Both the position numbers and the translations under genes were made by a program. 6,014 bases of DNA, from the NCBI GenBank assembly GCA_964485345.1, contig CAZAJB010000116.1, positions 1 to 6,014 on the forward strand, read 5' to 3'. This stretch comes from UBA5420 sp964485345 (GTDB lineage Bacteria > Bacillota > Limnochordia > Darwinibacteriales > Darwinibacteriaceae). Positions 1 through 5,985 of the stretch are shown in pieces. How positions within the stretch are numbered: the stretch's first letter is position 1; each line of letters begins with the position of its first letter. The notes under the pieces are model-generated. The model made no database searches. It had not been told where the DNA came from and saw only the letters and a list, made by a program, of their open reading frames with translations.

Positions 1-26
1 GAGAAATGTTGGTAGTAATTGTAGGT

Positions 27-32
27 GGAGGT
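27..32 (+). promoter_or_regulatory. Ribosome binding site that fixes the amidase start
   Basis: GGAGGT lies 6 bases before ATG 39. The earlier in-frame ATG at 6 would add 11 residues in front of the signal peptide, and the bases in the window before it show no such site. Confidence 0.8.
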
Positions 33-38
33 AAAACT

Positions 39-1895
39 ATGAAGCGTGTTGCCCTGATTCTCTTTTTTCTTGCATTCATTTCGATTCTGTACCCCAATCA
101 CTCTGAAGCCGCCCTAAAGCTCTTCGTGGAAGGCGACGAAGTGGAACTTAAGCATCCCTTAGTTATGATCAATGGGAATTTCATGATTCCGGCAAGCGTG
201 TTTGAAGTTTATCTCGGTGCCGAAATAAACACCACCCCTGAGCAGATCGAGATGGTGTTTGTTGGTCAGACTATTGCTGGTCAGACCATTGCCGATCAAA
301 CCATTCTTATGCAACTAGGAGTGGAAAGTGCACAAGTCGATGGTAATTCGTATAAACTGGATGTTGCTCCTCAGTTGGTTGAGGGCGAGGTCGTTGTACC
401 GGTCCGTTTCATCGCCAATCGCCTCGGCTTAAGTCTGGTCTTTGATCAGGACATCATGGGTCTGCGCCTTGAACGAGCGAAGGAGAGCGTTCCGCTGGAG
501 CGTTCCTTTACGTCGAGTTTAGTTCGCGAACCGGTGATCGTGAGGCCACCGGCTGATGAAGCGGAAGGCAAGGAAGAACCGCCCAGCCCAGTCCAGCCCA
601 GTGAACCGATGATCCTGCATCATCCTGAAGAGGAACAAGACTTACGGGAAATCATTTTTATGGGAGGGCCACGGTCCAGGGTTTTTCTGGATATCCAATC
701 ATATACTGGTTATCAAACCTACCTATTAACAGAACCTGATCGCTTGGTCATCGATCTCCATGGTGTGGGCGGTGATGCTCTCCCTGTGGTCGAGATACCT
801 GACCATCCTGTCGTACGTTCGATTCGCAGTAGCCGCTTTGACGAGCAGACGATGCGCATCGTCTTTGATCTTAACGGCTCTACGGGCTACCGCGTCAATC
901 CCTGGCCTCAAGGAGGCTTAGAGGTTGAGTTTAATTTCCAGCTTACGTCGATCGAGTTGGAAGAGAATGACGATCAGTTTCAACTGACCTTCCAGGCGTC
1001 AGCCGCGCCCATAATCGAAGTAGTCTATTTGGAGGATCCCCTTCGCTTAGTCTTGGATCTGCAAGAAACCACATTGATGATCCGATCCTTTGACCGACCA
1101 ATGAATCAGGGACGAATTGATAGGCTACGTATAAGCCAGCACACGCCTTCTGTGACTAGAGTTGTCTTGCAGGTATCAGAGCCAGTGTCGGCCCTGCCTG
1201 TGGAGCAGCTCGATGATGGTGGATTCGCCCTTCCCCTCTTCTTAGGGACAGTCCGCGAGGCCCATGACTACCTCGCTCACCTCCATGGAGATCCCACACA
1301 GCCTTTGGTTGATGACGAGGTACTCCTGAGTGGCGATTTATCGGGCTTAACGGTCTTAGTGGACCCAGGTCACGGTGGGTCGGATCCGGGGGCCATTGGC
1401 TACCAGGGGACCTTCGAAAAGGATGTCAATCTGGCCATTTGTTTGTATCTCGGCGAGTTTCTCAGTCAAGCGGGGGCAAAAGTTGTATATACTAGAGAGA
1501 CAGACGTATACGTTTCCATTTTTGAGCGCCCCGCCATCGCCAACCAAGCCAACGCGGACTTGTACATCTCGGTGCACTCTAATGCGCACATTAATAGGGG
1601 AACGGCTAGAGGCACAGAGACACTGTATAGGGGCAAAGACCCCGCCTCAGAGCTCTTAGCTCGTACCGTCCAAGACGAAGTGGTAAAAGCCATCACCCTA
1701 GCTAATCGGCGGGTTTGGGGCAGGGAAGACCTTGCCGTGTTTAACCAGACGGCGATGCCCGCCATCATGGTGGAGGTGGGATTCCTGGATCATCCCGATG
1801 AAGAACTGTTATTGCGCTCGGCCGGTTTTCAGAAGGTGGCAGCGCAAGGGATCTATCATGGGATTCGACATTTTTACCTAGAGAACAGAAACTAG
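39..1895 (+). CDS. Secreted N-acetylmuramoyl-L-alanine amidase with copper-amine-oxidase-like stalk and two AMIN domains
   Basis: This 618-residue enzyme is predicted to be exported and to cut the amide bond between N-acetylmuramic acid and L-alanine in peptidoglycan. I chose ATG 39 over the in-frame ATG at 6 because GGAGGT (27-32) lies 6 bases upstream and the protein then begins with a clean signal peptide (MKR, hydrophobic 4-18, likely cleavage after SEA, residue 24). In order: a copper-amine-oxidase N-terminal-like domain (about 26-147, ending in VVPVRFIANRLG), a Pro/Glu-rich linker (148-203), two AMIN-like beta-sandwich domains (about 204-300 and 301-400) and a C-terminal Amidase_3 domain (437-612). 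The zinc/catalytic set of the family is intact: H445 (DPGHGG), E460 (FEKDVNL), H513 (SVHSNA) and E579 (VEVGFLDHP). AMIN domains are known to target amidases to the envelope. The gene lies 13 bp upstream of a GerM-like gene, so a role in sporulation or cell separation is plausible but inferred. An in-frame repeat sits at residues 76-90. Confidence 0.93.
   Translation: MKRVALILFFLAFISILYPNHSEAALKLFVEGDEVELKHPLVMINGNFMIPASVFEVYLGAEINTTPEQIEMVFVGQTIAGQTIADQTILMQLGVESAQVDGNSYKLDVAPQLVEGEVVVPVRFIANRLGLSLVFDQDIMGLRLERAKESVPLERSFTSSLVREPVIVRPPADEAEGKEEPPSPVQPSEPMILHHPEEEQDLREIIFMGGPRSRVFLDIQSYTGYQTYLLTEPDRLVIDLHGVGGDALPVVEIPDHPVVRSIRSSRFDEQTMRIVFDLNGSTGYRVNPWPQGGLEVEFNFQLTSIELEENDDQFQLTFQASAAPIIEVVYLEDPLRLVLDLQETTLMIRSFDRPMNQGRIDRLRISQHTPSVTRVVLQVSEPVSALPVEQLDDGGFALPLFLGTVREAHDYLAHLHGDPTQPLVDDEVLLSGDLSGLTVLVDPGHGGSDPGAIGYQGTFEKDVNLAICLYLGEFLSQAGAKVVYTRETDVYVSIFERPAIANQANADLYISVHSNAHINRGTARGTETLYRGKDPASELLARTVQDEVVKAITLANRRVWGREDLAVFNQTAMPAIMVEVGFLDHPDEELLLRSAGFQKVAAQGIYHGIRHFYLENRN
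264..308 (+). repeat. Three 15-bp in-frame tandem units in the amidase gene
   Basis: Three consecutive 15-base units (264-278, 279-293, 294-308) encode GQTIA, GQTIA and DQTIL. Units 1 and 2 differ at two bases; unit 3 is more diverged. They lie in the copper-amine-oxidase-like domain, where related proteins normally have one short strand leading into the (I)xLxLG segment, so the extra copies look like a local in-frame expansion. Confidence 0.85.
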
Positions 1896-1908
1896 AGGGG
1901 GCGAAGCT

Positions 1909-2442
1909 ATGGGATGGAGACGAGGTGTAACCACGGTAGTCGTAGCATTGCTGCTGCTTTTTGTGGTGCGCACCGTCTGGTTTTCTTCTGGTGGCAATGG
2001 TGAAGTGACGCCCGTGTCCATCAATGTAGCAAAGCCGTTTTACGCTGTATATTTTGGTAGCCCTGATGCTGCCATGCTTGTGCCGGAATTTCGTGAGGGC
2101 CTAGGCACGATCGAAGAACGCCTGGCCAGTCTCATAGAAGGTCCTCGGTTGCCAGGTTTGGCCGCGGTGATGCCAGATGGTGTGGTGCTCTTAGGCTATA
2201 GCCAGTGGGATGATATGCTCCAGCTCAATTTCAGCCATCACCTGGTCACCAACCATCCTGGGGGTAGTACAGGTGAAGTTATAACGGTGTATGGTATCGT
2301 GAACACTGTCGTGGGGGCCGGTGGCGTCAGGCGGGTGCAAATTCTCGTGGATGGTCGGCCAATTCTTACGCTAGCAGGTCATCTAGACCTGACGGATCCA
2401 CTAGAGAAGGACTACGAACTCTTGGGCGGTTCTCACATATGA
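1909..2442 (+). CDS. gerM: GerM-like membrane-anchored GerMN domain protein
   Basis: A 177-residue protein with a single N-terminal membrane segment (about residues 8-25, after the basic MGWRR) and one GerMN domain (about 44-163). Recognisable family features are YAVYFGSPDAAMLVPE (45-60), the LIEGP turn (75-79), MPDGVVLLG (88-96), the LNFS strand (106-109), the VNTV helix (131-134) and VQILVDGRP (143-151). B. subtilis GerM, needed for sporulation and germination, has two GerMN copies and is about twice as long; this is a one-domain form. There is no lipobox cysteine, so it is probably held by an uncleaved anchor with the domain outside the membrane. The ATG has an AGAGGGGG site (1894-1901) overlapping the amidase stop codon, and the 13-bp spacing implies co-transcription. 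The biochemical activity of GerMN domains is not established; the family call is firm, the exact role is not. Confidence 0.85.
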   Translation: MGWRRGVTTVVVALLLLFVVRTVWFSSGGNGEVTPVSINVAKPFYAVYFGSPDAAMLVPEFREGLGTIEERLASLIEGPRLPGLAAVMPDGVVLLGYSQWDDMLQLNFSHHLVTNHPGGSTGEVITVYGIVNTVVGAGGVRRVQILVDGRPILTLAGHLDLTDPLEKDYELLGGSHI

Positions 2443-2445
2443 ACC

Positions 2446-2458
2446 CCGCCTCGGGCGG
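2446..2458 (+). other. Short GC-rich hairpin after gerM stop
   Basis: CCGCC-TCG-GGCGG forms a perfect 5-bp stem with a 3-base loop, starting 3 bases after the gerM stop. No T run follows it, so it is not a standard intrinsic terminator; it could stabilise the 3' end of the transcript or be chance. Confidence 0.4.
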
Positions 2459-2617
2459 AACGTGGCTTGAGGAATCTGATTGTTGATAGGTATCTGTGAT
2501 TCTGGTTTGAGAGGTTCGAGTTTTTTGGGCCTGGCAACACGGGGAACCGTAGAGAGCGGCGCTTACCAAGTGTTAGCGGTCTGGTACCCTTGGTGGTGAA
2601 GCAATACATACGATATC

Positions 2618-2624
2618 AGGGGAG
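2618..2624 (+). promoter_or_regulatory. Ribosome binding site of murD
   Basis: AGGGGAG lies 8 bases before ATG 2633. It supports this start, which also places the Rossmann-type motif GLGVSN at the expected distance from the N-terminus. Confidence 0.75.
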
Positions 2625-2632
2625 AACACCTA

Positions 2633-4030
2633 ATGCGCAGAGAGTTTCGTGACGACTGGTCAGGTAAACGGGTGGCTGTGATTGGCCTTGGAGTCAGCAA
2701 CATGGCACTGATTCGGTTTCTCAAGAAAAACGGGGCCGAAATTAGTGGGCGCGACCACAAGACAAGCAGTGAACTTGGCGAGCGCTTAGGTGAATTGCAG
2801 GCTTTAGGGATCGAGTTGGTCTTGGGCCCTCCGTACTTAATGGGCCTTACGGACTTTGACGTCGTGGTTGTTAGCCCTGGAGTCCCAAAAGACTTGCTAG
2901 AACTGAAAGAGGTTGAAAAGCTTGGACGCCTCCAAAGTGAGATTGCTTTGGTTTTTCGCTATAGCCAGGGACCTATTTATGGAGTAACAGGAAGTAGCGG
3001 TAAGACGACGACCACGAGCTTAACGGGTGAAATCCTCAAGGAAAGTAAGTTGCCTGCGTACGTAGGGGGTAATATTGGCGTGCCCCTCATTGACCAAATT
3101 GAACAGATCTGCCCAGACGATCGGGTGGTCTTGGAGCTGTCCAGCTTTCAGCTAGAAGGACTTCAGCAAAGCCCCCATGGTGCCGTGATTACGAATATTA
3201 CCCAGAACCATCTAGATGTTCATCATACCATGGAGAATTACATCATGGCCAAGGAGAACATCTATCGCCACCAGGAGGCCGGTGATTTTGTCGTGTTGAA
3301 CTACGATGATCCCAAGACGCGGGCCATGGCGAAAGACGCTCCCGGTCGCGTCTTCTTCTTTAGTCTCACTTCAAAGGTCTCACAAGGAGCCTATCTAGAC
3401 GGTGATGACATAGTCTACGCTGATGGAACAGGGCAGTTTACTTTCGCTAAGCGTTCCGAACTCGCTTTACCGGGAGAACACAATGTGGCGAATTTCTTGG
3501 CGTCAACTGTCTTGGCTCATGGCGCGGGCGCTTGCCTCGAGGCGGCCCGTCAAGTTGGCAAGACCTTTGCCGGCGTACCCCATCGCCTAGAACTCGTGGG
3601 GGTTGTGGAGGGCGTTCGTTACTATAACGATTCGATCGCCACCACCCCTGATCGGACGCTGGCAGCCCTGCGATCCTTTGAAGCGCCTTTGATCTTGATT
3701 GCCGGAGGATCAGATAAACAGTTGTCTTTTGCCGAGTTAGGTGAGGCCATCCACCGTAGAGTCAAACATTTGATTCTTGTTGGCACCACGGCCGCGAAAA
3801 TTCGGCAGGCGGTGTTGGTTGCAGGAGGCGTTTCCCTAGACGAAGTCGAAGACTTAGGAGAAGCAGTCGCCCTCGCTCGCAGACTCGGAGAACCAGGCGA
3901 TGTGGTGCTTTTGTCTCCTGCGAGCGCAAGCTATGATCAATATGAAAACTTCATGGCACGGGGACAGCACTTTCGCGATCTAGTGGCCAGGTTGGAACAA
4001 CGAATAGGAAGCAGGAGGAGATCAAGATGA
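2633..4030 (+). CDS. murD: UDP-N-acetylmuramoyl-L-alanine--D-glutamate ligase (MurD)
   Basis: Cytoplasmic ATP-dependent ligase that adds D-glutamate to UDP-MurNAc-L-Ala in peptidoglycan precursor synthesis. It is 465 residues, near the usual family length. Domain order is standard: N-terminal UDP-binding Rossmann fold (RVAVIGLGVSN near the start, VVVSPGVP), central ATPase with P-loop GVTGSSGKTTTT (117-128, K124), ELSSFQLEGL, NITQNHLD and the lysine that is carbamylated in this family (K207 in MAKENI), then a C-terminal domain with PHRLELV, NDS (332-334), GGSDK (358-362) and the MurD-specific LSPASASYDQYENF (427-440). The P-loop reads GSSGKT where many MurD proteins have GTNGKT, and IATTPDRT follows NDS where SKATN-type sequence is common; this resembles the MurD variants of clostridia-like Bacillota and all essential residues remain. 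The stop overlaps the next start (ATGA), pointing to translational coupling. Confident. Confidence 0.96.
   Translation: MRREFRDDWSGKRVAVIGLGVSNMALIRFLKKNGAEISGRDHKTSSELGERLGELQALGIELVLGPPYLMGLTDFDVVVVSPGVPKDLLELKEVEKLGRLQSEIALVFRYSQGPIYGVTGSSGKTTTTSLTGEILKESKLPAYVGGNIGVPLIDQIEQICPDDRVVLELSSFQLEGLQQSPHGAVITNITQNHLDVHHTMENYIMAKENIYRHQEAGDFVVLNYDDPKTRAMAKDAPGRVFFFSLTSKVSQGAYLDGDDIVYADGTGQFTFAKRSELALPGEHNVANFLASTVLAHGAGACLEAARQVGKTFAGVPHRLELVGVVEGVRYYNDSIATTPDRTLAALRSFEAPLILIAGGSDKQLSFAELGEAIHRRVKHLILVGTTAAKIRQAVLVAGGVSLDEVEDLGEAVALARRLGEPGDVVLLSPASASYDQYENFMARGQHFRDLVARLEQRIGSRRRSR
4013..4018 (+). promoter_or_regulatory. Strong ribosome binding site inside the murD 3' end
   Basis: AGGAGG lies 8 bases before ATG 4027, inside the last codons of murD (the arginine/serine-rich tail GSRRRSR). 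The murD C-terminal codons therefore double as the initiation signal of the hydratase subunit gene. Confidence 0.85.
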
Positions 4031-4587
4031 TCCATGTGACAAGCCCACTCAACGATGCCAAGACTCTGCGGGCAGGCGAGGAAGTAGCCATCAGCGGAGT
4101 GATTTATACGGCGAGAGATGCTGCCCACCAGCGCTTAGTAAAGCTCATTGCCGAAGGAAAGCCCTTACCATTTGACCCACAGGGCGCTATTATTTACTAC
4201 GTGGGTCCCACACCGCCAAAGCCAGGCCACCCCATTGGTTCGGCAGGGCCAACAACATCGGTGCGTATGGATAGCCTAACTATCCCCCTCTTGCAGCAAG
4301 GCGTTAAAGGCATGATTGGCAAAGGGGGCCGTGGAGCTGCGGTCATCGAAGGGATGAAAGAGCATGGCGCAGTGTATTTTGCCGCCATTGGCGGAGCGGC
4401 GGCCTTTATTGCCCAGAGCATCAAAGAAGTTGAAGTCGTTGCCTACCCTGATCTCGGTGCAGAGGCTGTGCACCGTATGGTCGTAGAGAACTTCCCGGCG
4501 ATTGTAGCCATCGATAGCCTGGGGAATAATATCTACGAACAAGGTGTGGCAAAGTACCGAAATTTTCGTTCGGAGGTGGCAGAGTAG
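4027..4587 (+). CDS. Class I fumarate/tartrate hydratase family beta subunit, without adjacent alpha subunit
   Basis: A 186-residue protein matching the C-terminal (beta) part of the Fe-S class I fumarase and L(+)-tartrate dehydratase family (FumB/TtdB type), about the normal length for a separate beta chain. Visible motifs: the start MIHVTSPLND and LRAGEEVAISGVIYTARDAAH with R30, D31 and H34; YYVGPTPPKPG; GPTTSVRMD (74-82) with T76, T77 and R80; IGKGGRG with K99; and the GGAAAFIA and YPDLGAEAVHRM segments. In characterised class I fumarases, the equivalent R, T, R and K residues bind substrate or take part in catalysis, so this subunit looks functional. The iron-sulphur cluster, however, is bound by cysteines of the alpha subunit, and no alpha gene exists here: murD overlaps it upstream and rph follows at once. 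The partner must be elsewhere or lost. Fumarase versus tartrate or another hydratase cannot be decided from the beta chain. Confidence 0.88.
   Translation: MIHVTSPLNDAKTLRAGEEVAISGVIYTARDAAHQRLVKLIAEGKPLPFDPQGAIIYYVGPTPPKPGHPIGSAGPTTSVRMDSLTIPLLQQGVKGMIGKGGRGAAVIEGMKEHGAVYFAAIGGAAAFIAQSIKEVEVVAYPDLGAEAVHRMVVENFPAIVAIDSLGNNIYEQGVAKYRNFRSEVAE
4572..4577 (+). promoter_or_regulatory. Ribosome binding site of rph within the preceding gene
   Basis: GGAGGT lies 10 bases before ATG 4588, in the last codons of the hydratase subunit gene. It supports the first ATG, immediately after the upstream TAG, as the rph start. Confidence 0.75.
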
Positions 4588-5325
4588 ATGCAGTATACTA
4601 GGGCTGATGGACGCGCCCGCGATCAGCTTCGTCCGGTCAAAATCACTCGTGACGTGAACATGCATGCAGAAGGCTCAGTCTTGATAGAGGTTGGAAACAC
4701 CAAAGTGATTTGTACCGCGACAATTGAAGATAAAGTGCCCCACTTTTTAAGGGGGAAGGGAGAAGGCTGGATTACAGGGGAATATTCGATGCTACCTCGA
4801 GCTACGGCGGTCCGCAACCAAAGAGAATCGTCTCGTGGCAGGGTAGGCGGACGCACCCATGAAATTCAGCGGCTAATTGGTCGTTCACTGCGTTCTGTCG
4901 TTGATATGAAAGCCTTGGGAGAGCGCACTATTTGGATTGATTGCGATGTTATTCAGGCTGACGGTGGAACCAGAACGGCTTCCATAACAGGTGCCTTCAT
5001 TGCATTGTCTGATGCCCTGCGCAAGATCGAAGGAGCCTCGGTCGTCAAGGAATACCTAGCTGCAGTCAGTGTAGGTATCGTCAAGGGCGAACCCGTTTTA
5101 GATCTGGATTATGCCGAAGATTTTGCCGCCGAAGTGGACTGTAATGTTGTGATGACCCAAAGTGGTAAGCTCGTGGAGGTGCAGGGTACAGCTGAAGGGT
5201 CTCCCTTTTCTCGTGAGGAGATGGGGCAATTGATGGATCTGGCCGAGAAGGGCATTAGGGAGCTGCTGGAAATACAAAAGAATCTGCTGATGGCGGATTT
5301 GGCCAAGAAATTCAGTGGTAAGTAA
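4588..5325 (+). CDS. rph: Ribonuclease PH
   Basis: Phosphate-dependent 3'-5' exoribonuclease that trims the 3' ends of tRNA precursors and releases nucleoside diphosphates; family members form a hexameric ring. The 245 residues match the usual 240-250. The N-terminus RADGRARDQLRPVKI, VICTATIEDKVPHFLRG, GWITGEYSMLPRAT, and GGRTHEIQRLIGRSLRSVVD are all signature segments. Phosphate-binding residues are present: R89 and G127-T128-R129 (in DGGTRTAS), corresponding to R86 and G124-T125-R126 of the B. subtilis enzyme. The C-terminal EVQGTAEGSPFSREEM segment is typical. The start codon follows the upstream stop with no gap, so translation is probably coupled. A tRNA gene a few hundred bases downstream fits the theme of tRNA processing, but that may be coincidence. 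No anomalies seen. Confidence 0.97.
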   Translation: MQYTRADGRARDQLRPVKITRDVNMHAEGSVLIEVGNTKVICTATIEDKVPHFLRGKGEGWITGEYSMLPRATAVRNQRESSRGRVGGRTHEIQRLIGRSLRSVVDMKALGERTIWIDCDVIQADGGTRTASITGAFIALSDALRKIEGASVVKEYLAAVSVGIVKGEPVLDLDYAEDFAAEVDCNVVMTQSGKLVEVQGTAEGSPFSREEMGQLMDLAEKGIRELLEIQKNLLMADLAKKFSGK

Positions 5326-5916
5326 GTGAGGCGTCTCCTTGTCGCAAGCCACAATGAGCACAAAATCCAGGAAATCAAAGAGCTTACTCAACATCTGAAA
5401 CTGGAGGTTGTGGCTTTGCCTGAAGTAGGGGATTATCCTCCGGTTGTAGAAGACGGGGATACCTTTGAGGCCAATGCTCGAAAGAAGGCTGTGGAGATAG
5501 CTAATCTATCCGGGGAGCTTGTTCTGGCAGATGATTCCGGCCTTGAAGTAGACGTTCTAGGTGGAGCCCCGGGTGTGCACTCGGCGAGATTTGCTGGCGA
5601 GCCCTGTTCGGATCAGCGGAACAATGAGCTGCTTTTAGAGAAACTCCGTGGCTATCCCCTAGAAGAGCGGGGAGCTGCTTTCCGTTGCGTTATGGCCCTA
5701 GCCCGGCCCCATGGCCAGGTGGATCAGACCGAAGGCTCCTGCCGTGGTGTCATTCTCTTTGAGCCAAGGGGAACAGGCGGTTTCGGCTATGATCCCTTGT
5801 TTTTTGTGCCCGAATACGCACAGACCTTTGCCGAACTAAGCTCCCAAGCCAAGAATGGGATCAGTCACCGCTACTTAGCCATGCAGAAAATGCTCAAACT
5901 GATGGAACGGCTTTGA
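5326..5916 (+). CDS. rdgB: Non-canonical purine NTP pyrophosphatase (RdgB/HAM1 family)
   Basis: Cytoplasmic house-cleaning enzyme that hydrolyses dITP, ITP and XTP to the monophosphate and pyrophosphate, keeping deaminated purines out of DNA and RNA. At 196 residues it is the normal length. Family motifs: substrate-binding SHNEHK (8-13, with N10 and K13), VEDGDTFEANARKKA (41-55), LADDSGLEVDVLGGAPGVHSARFAGE (67-92) with D69/D70, the latter aligning with the proposed catalytic aspartate of E. coli RdgB, GGFGYDPLF (151-159) and SHR (180-182). The start is GTG, directly after the rph TAA with no intervening base; the only upstream match is a weak GGTAAG that lies too close, so expression probably depends on coupling to rph. 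rph followed by rdgB is the same order as rph-ysnA in B. subtilis. No terminator is visible after it. Confidence 0.96.
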   Translation: MRRLLVASHNEHKIQEIKELTQHLKLEVVALPEVGDYPPVVEDGDTFEANARKKAVEIANLSGELVLADDSGLEVDVLGGAPGVHSARFAGEPCSDQRNNELLLEKLRGYPLEERGAAFRCVMALARPHGQVDQTEGSCRGVILFEPRGTGGFGYDPLFFVPEYAQTFAELSSQAKNGISHRYLAMQKMLKLMERL

Positions 5917-5942
5917 GCAGAAGAAAAGCAGAAGAAAAGCAG
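5916..5942 (+). repeat. Perfect 11-bp tandem repeat between rdgB and the tRNA promoter
   Basis: The unit AGCAGAAGAAA occurs at 5916-5926 and 5927-5937, followed by a partial copy AGCAG (5938-5942). It begins on the last base of the rdgB stop codon and ends exactly where the -35 hexamer begins. Each unit gives an AAAA tract (5924-5927, 5935-5938), one helical turn apart. Confidence 0.9.
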
Positions 5943-5972
5943 TTGACACCGCTCAGATGTGTGTGGTAAGAT
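5943..5972 (+). promoter_or_regulatory. Sigma-A-type promoter of the tRNA gene
   Basis: A perfect -35 TTGACA (5943-5948) is separated by 18 bases from TAAGAT (5967-5972), a four-of-six match to TATAAT preceded by an extended -10 TGG (5964-5966). The predicted start near 5979 leaves only about 6-7 bases before the tRNA 5' end, typical for stable RNA genes. The promoter means the tRNA need not depend on read-through from rdgB. Confidence 0.82.
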
Positions 5973-5985
5973 TGACATTGTCAGT

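Larger units (their letters stand above)
2443..2632 (+). other. Non-coding gap between gerM and murD
   Basis: These 190 bases hold no credible gene. A short GC hairpin follows the gerM stop (2446-2458). A run of six T (2521-2526) follows two near-identical octamers, GGTTTGAG (2504-2511) and GGTTCGAG (2513-2520), not a stem. Nearer murD, two mutually exclusive stems can be drawn: CGCT 2560-2563 with AGCG 2575-2578, and ACCAAG 2565-2570 with CTTGGT 2589-2594. I find no good -35/-10 pair, though murD may well be transcribed from somewhere in this gap. It is the only sizeable gap in the block, so it probably separates two transcription units or carries an untranslated leader. Confidence 0.6.

Noticed and set aside
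6..38. Upstream in-frame ATG at 6 as the amidase start
   Set aside because: It would put MLVVIVGGGKT in front of a clean signal peptide, while ATG 39 has GGAGGT at ideal spacing.
1466..1768. Minus-strand open frame of 100 codons
   Set aside because: It is opposite the conserved amidase catalytic domain and has no recognisable features.
2446..2526. Intrinsic terminator after gerM
   Set aside because: The GC hairpin at 2446-2458 has no T run behind it, and the T run at 2521-2526 has no stable stem directly in front.
2560..2610. T-box-like leader before murD, suggested by GGTCTGGTACCC
   Set aside because: The T-box core (AGGGTGGTACCGCG type), a terminator with T run and a specifier stem are all missing.
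4276..4665. Minus-strand open frame of 129 codons
   Set aside because: It lies across the hydratase beta and rph genes, both firmly identified on the plus strand, and shows no family motif.
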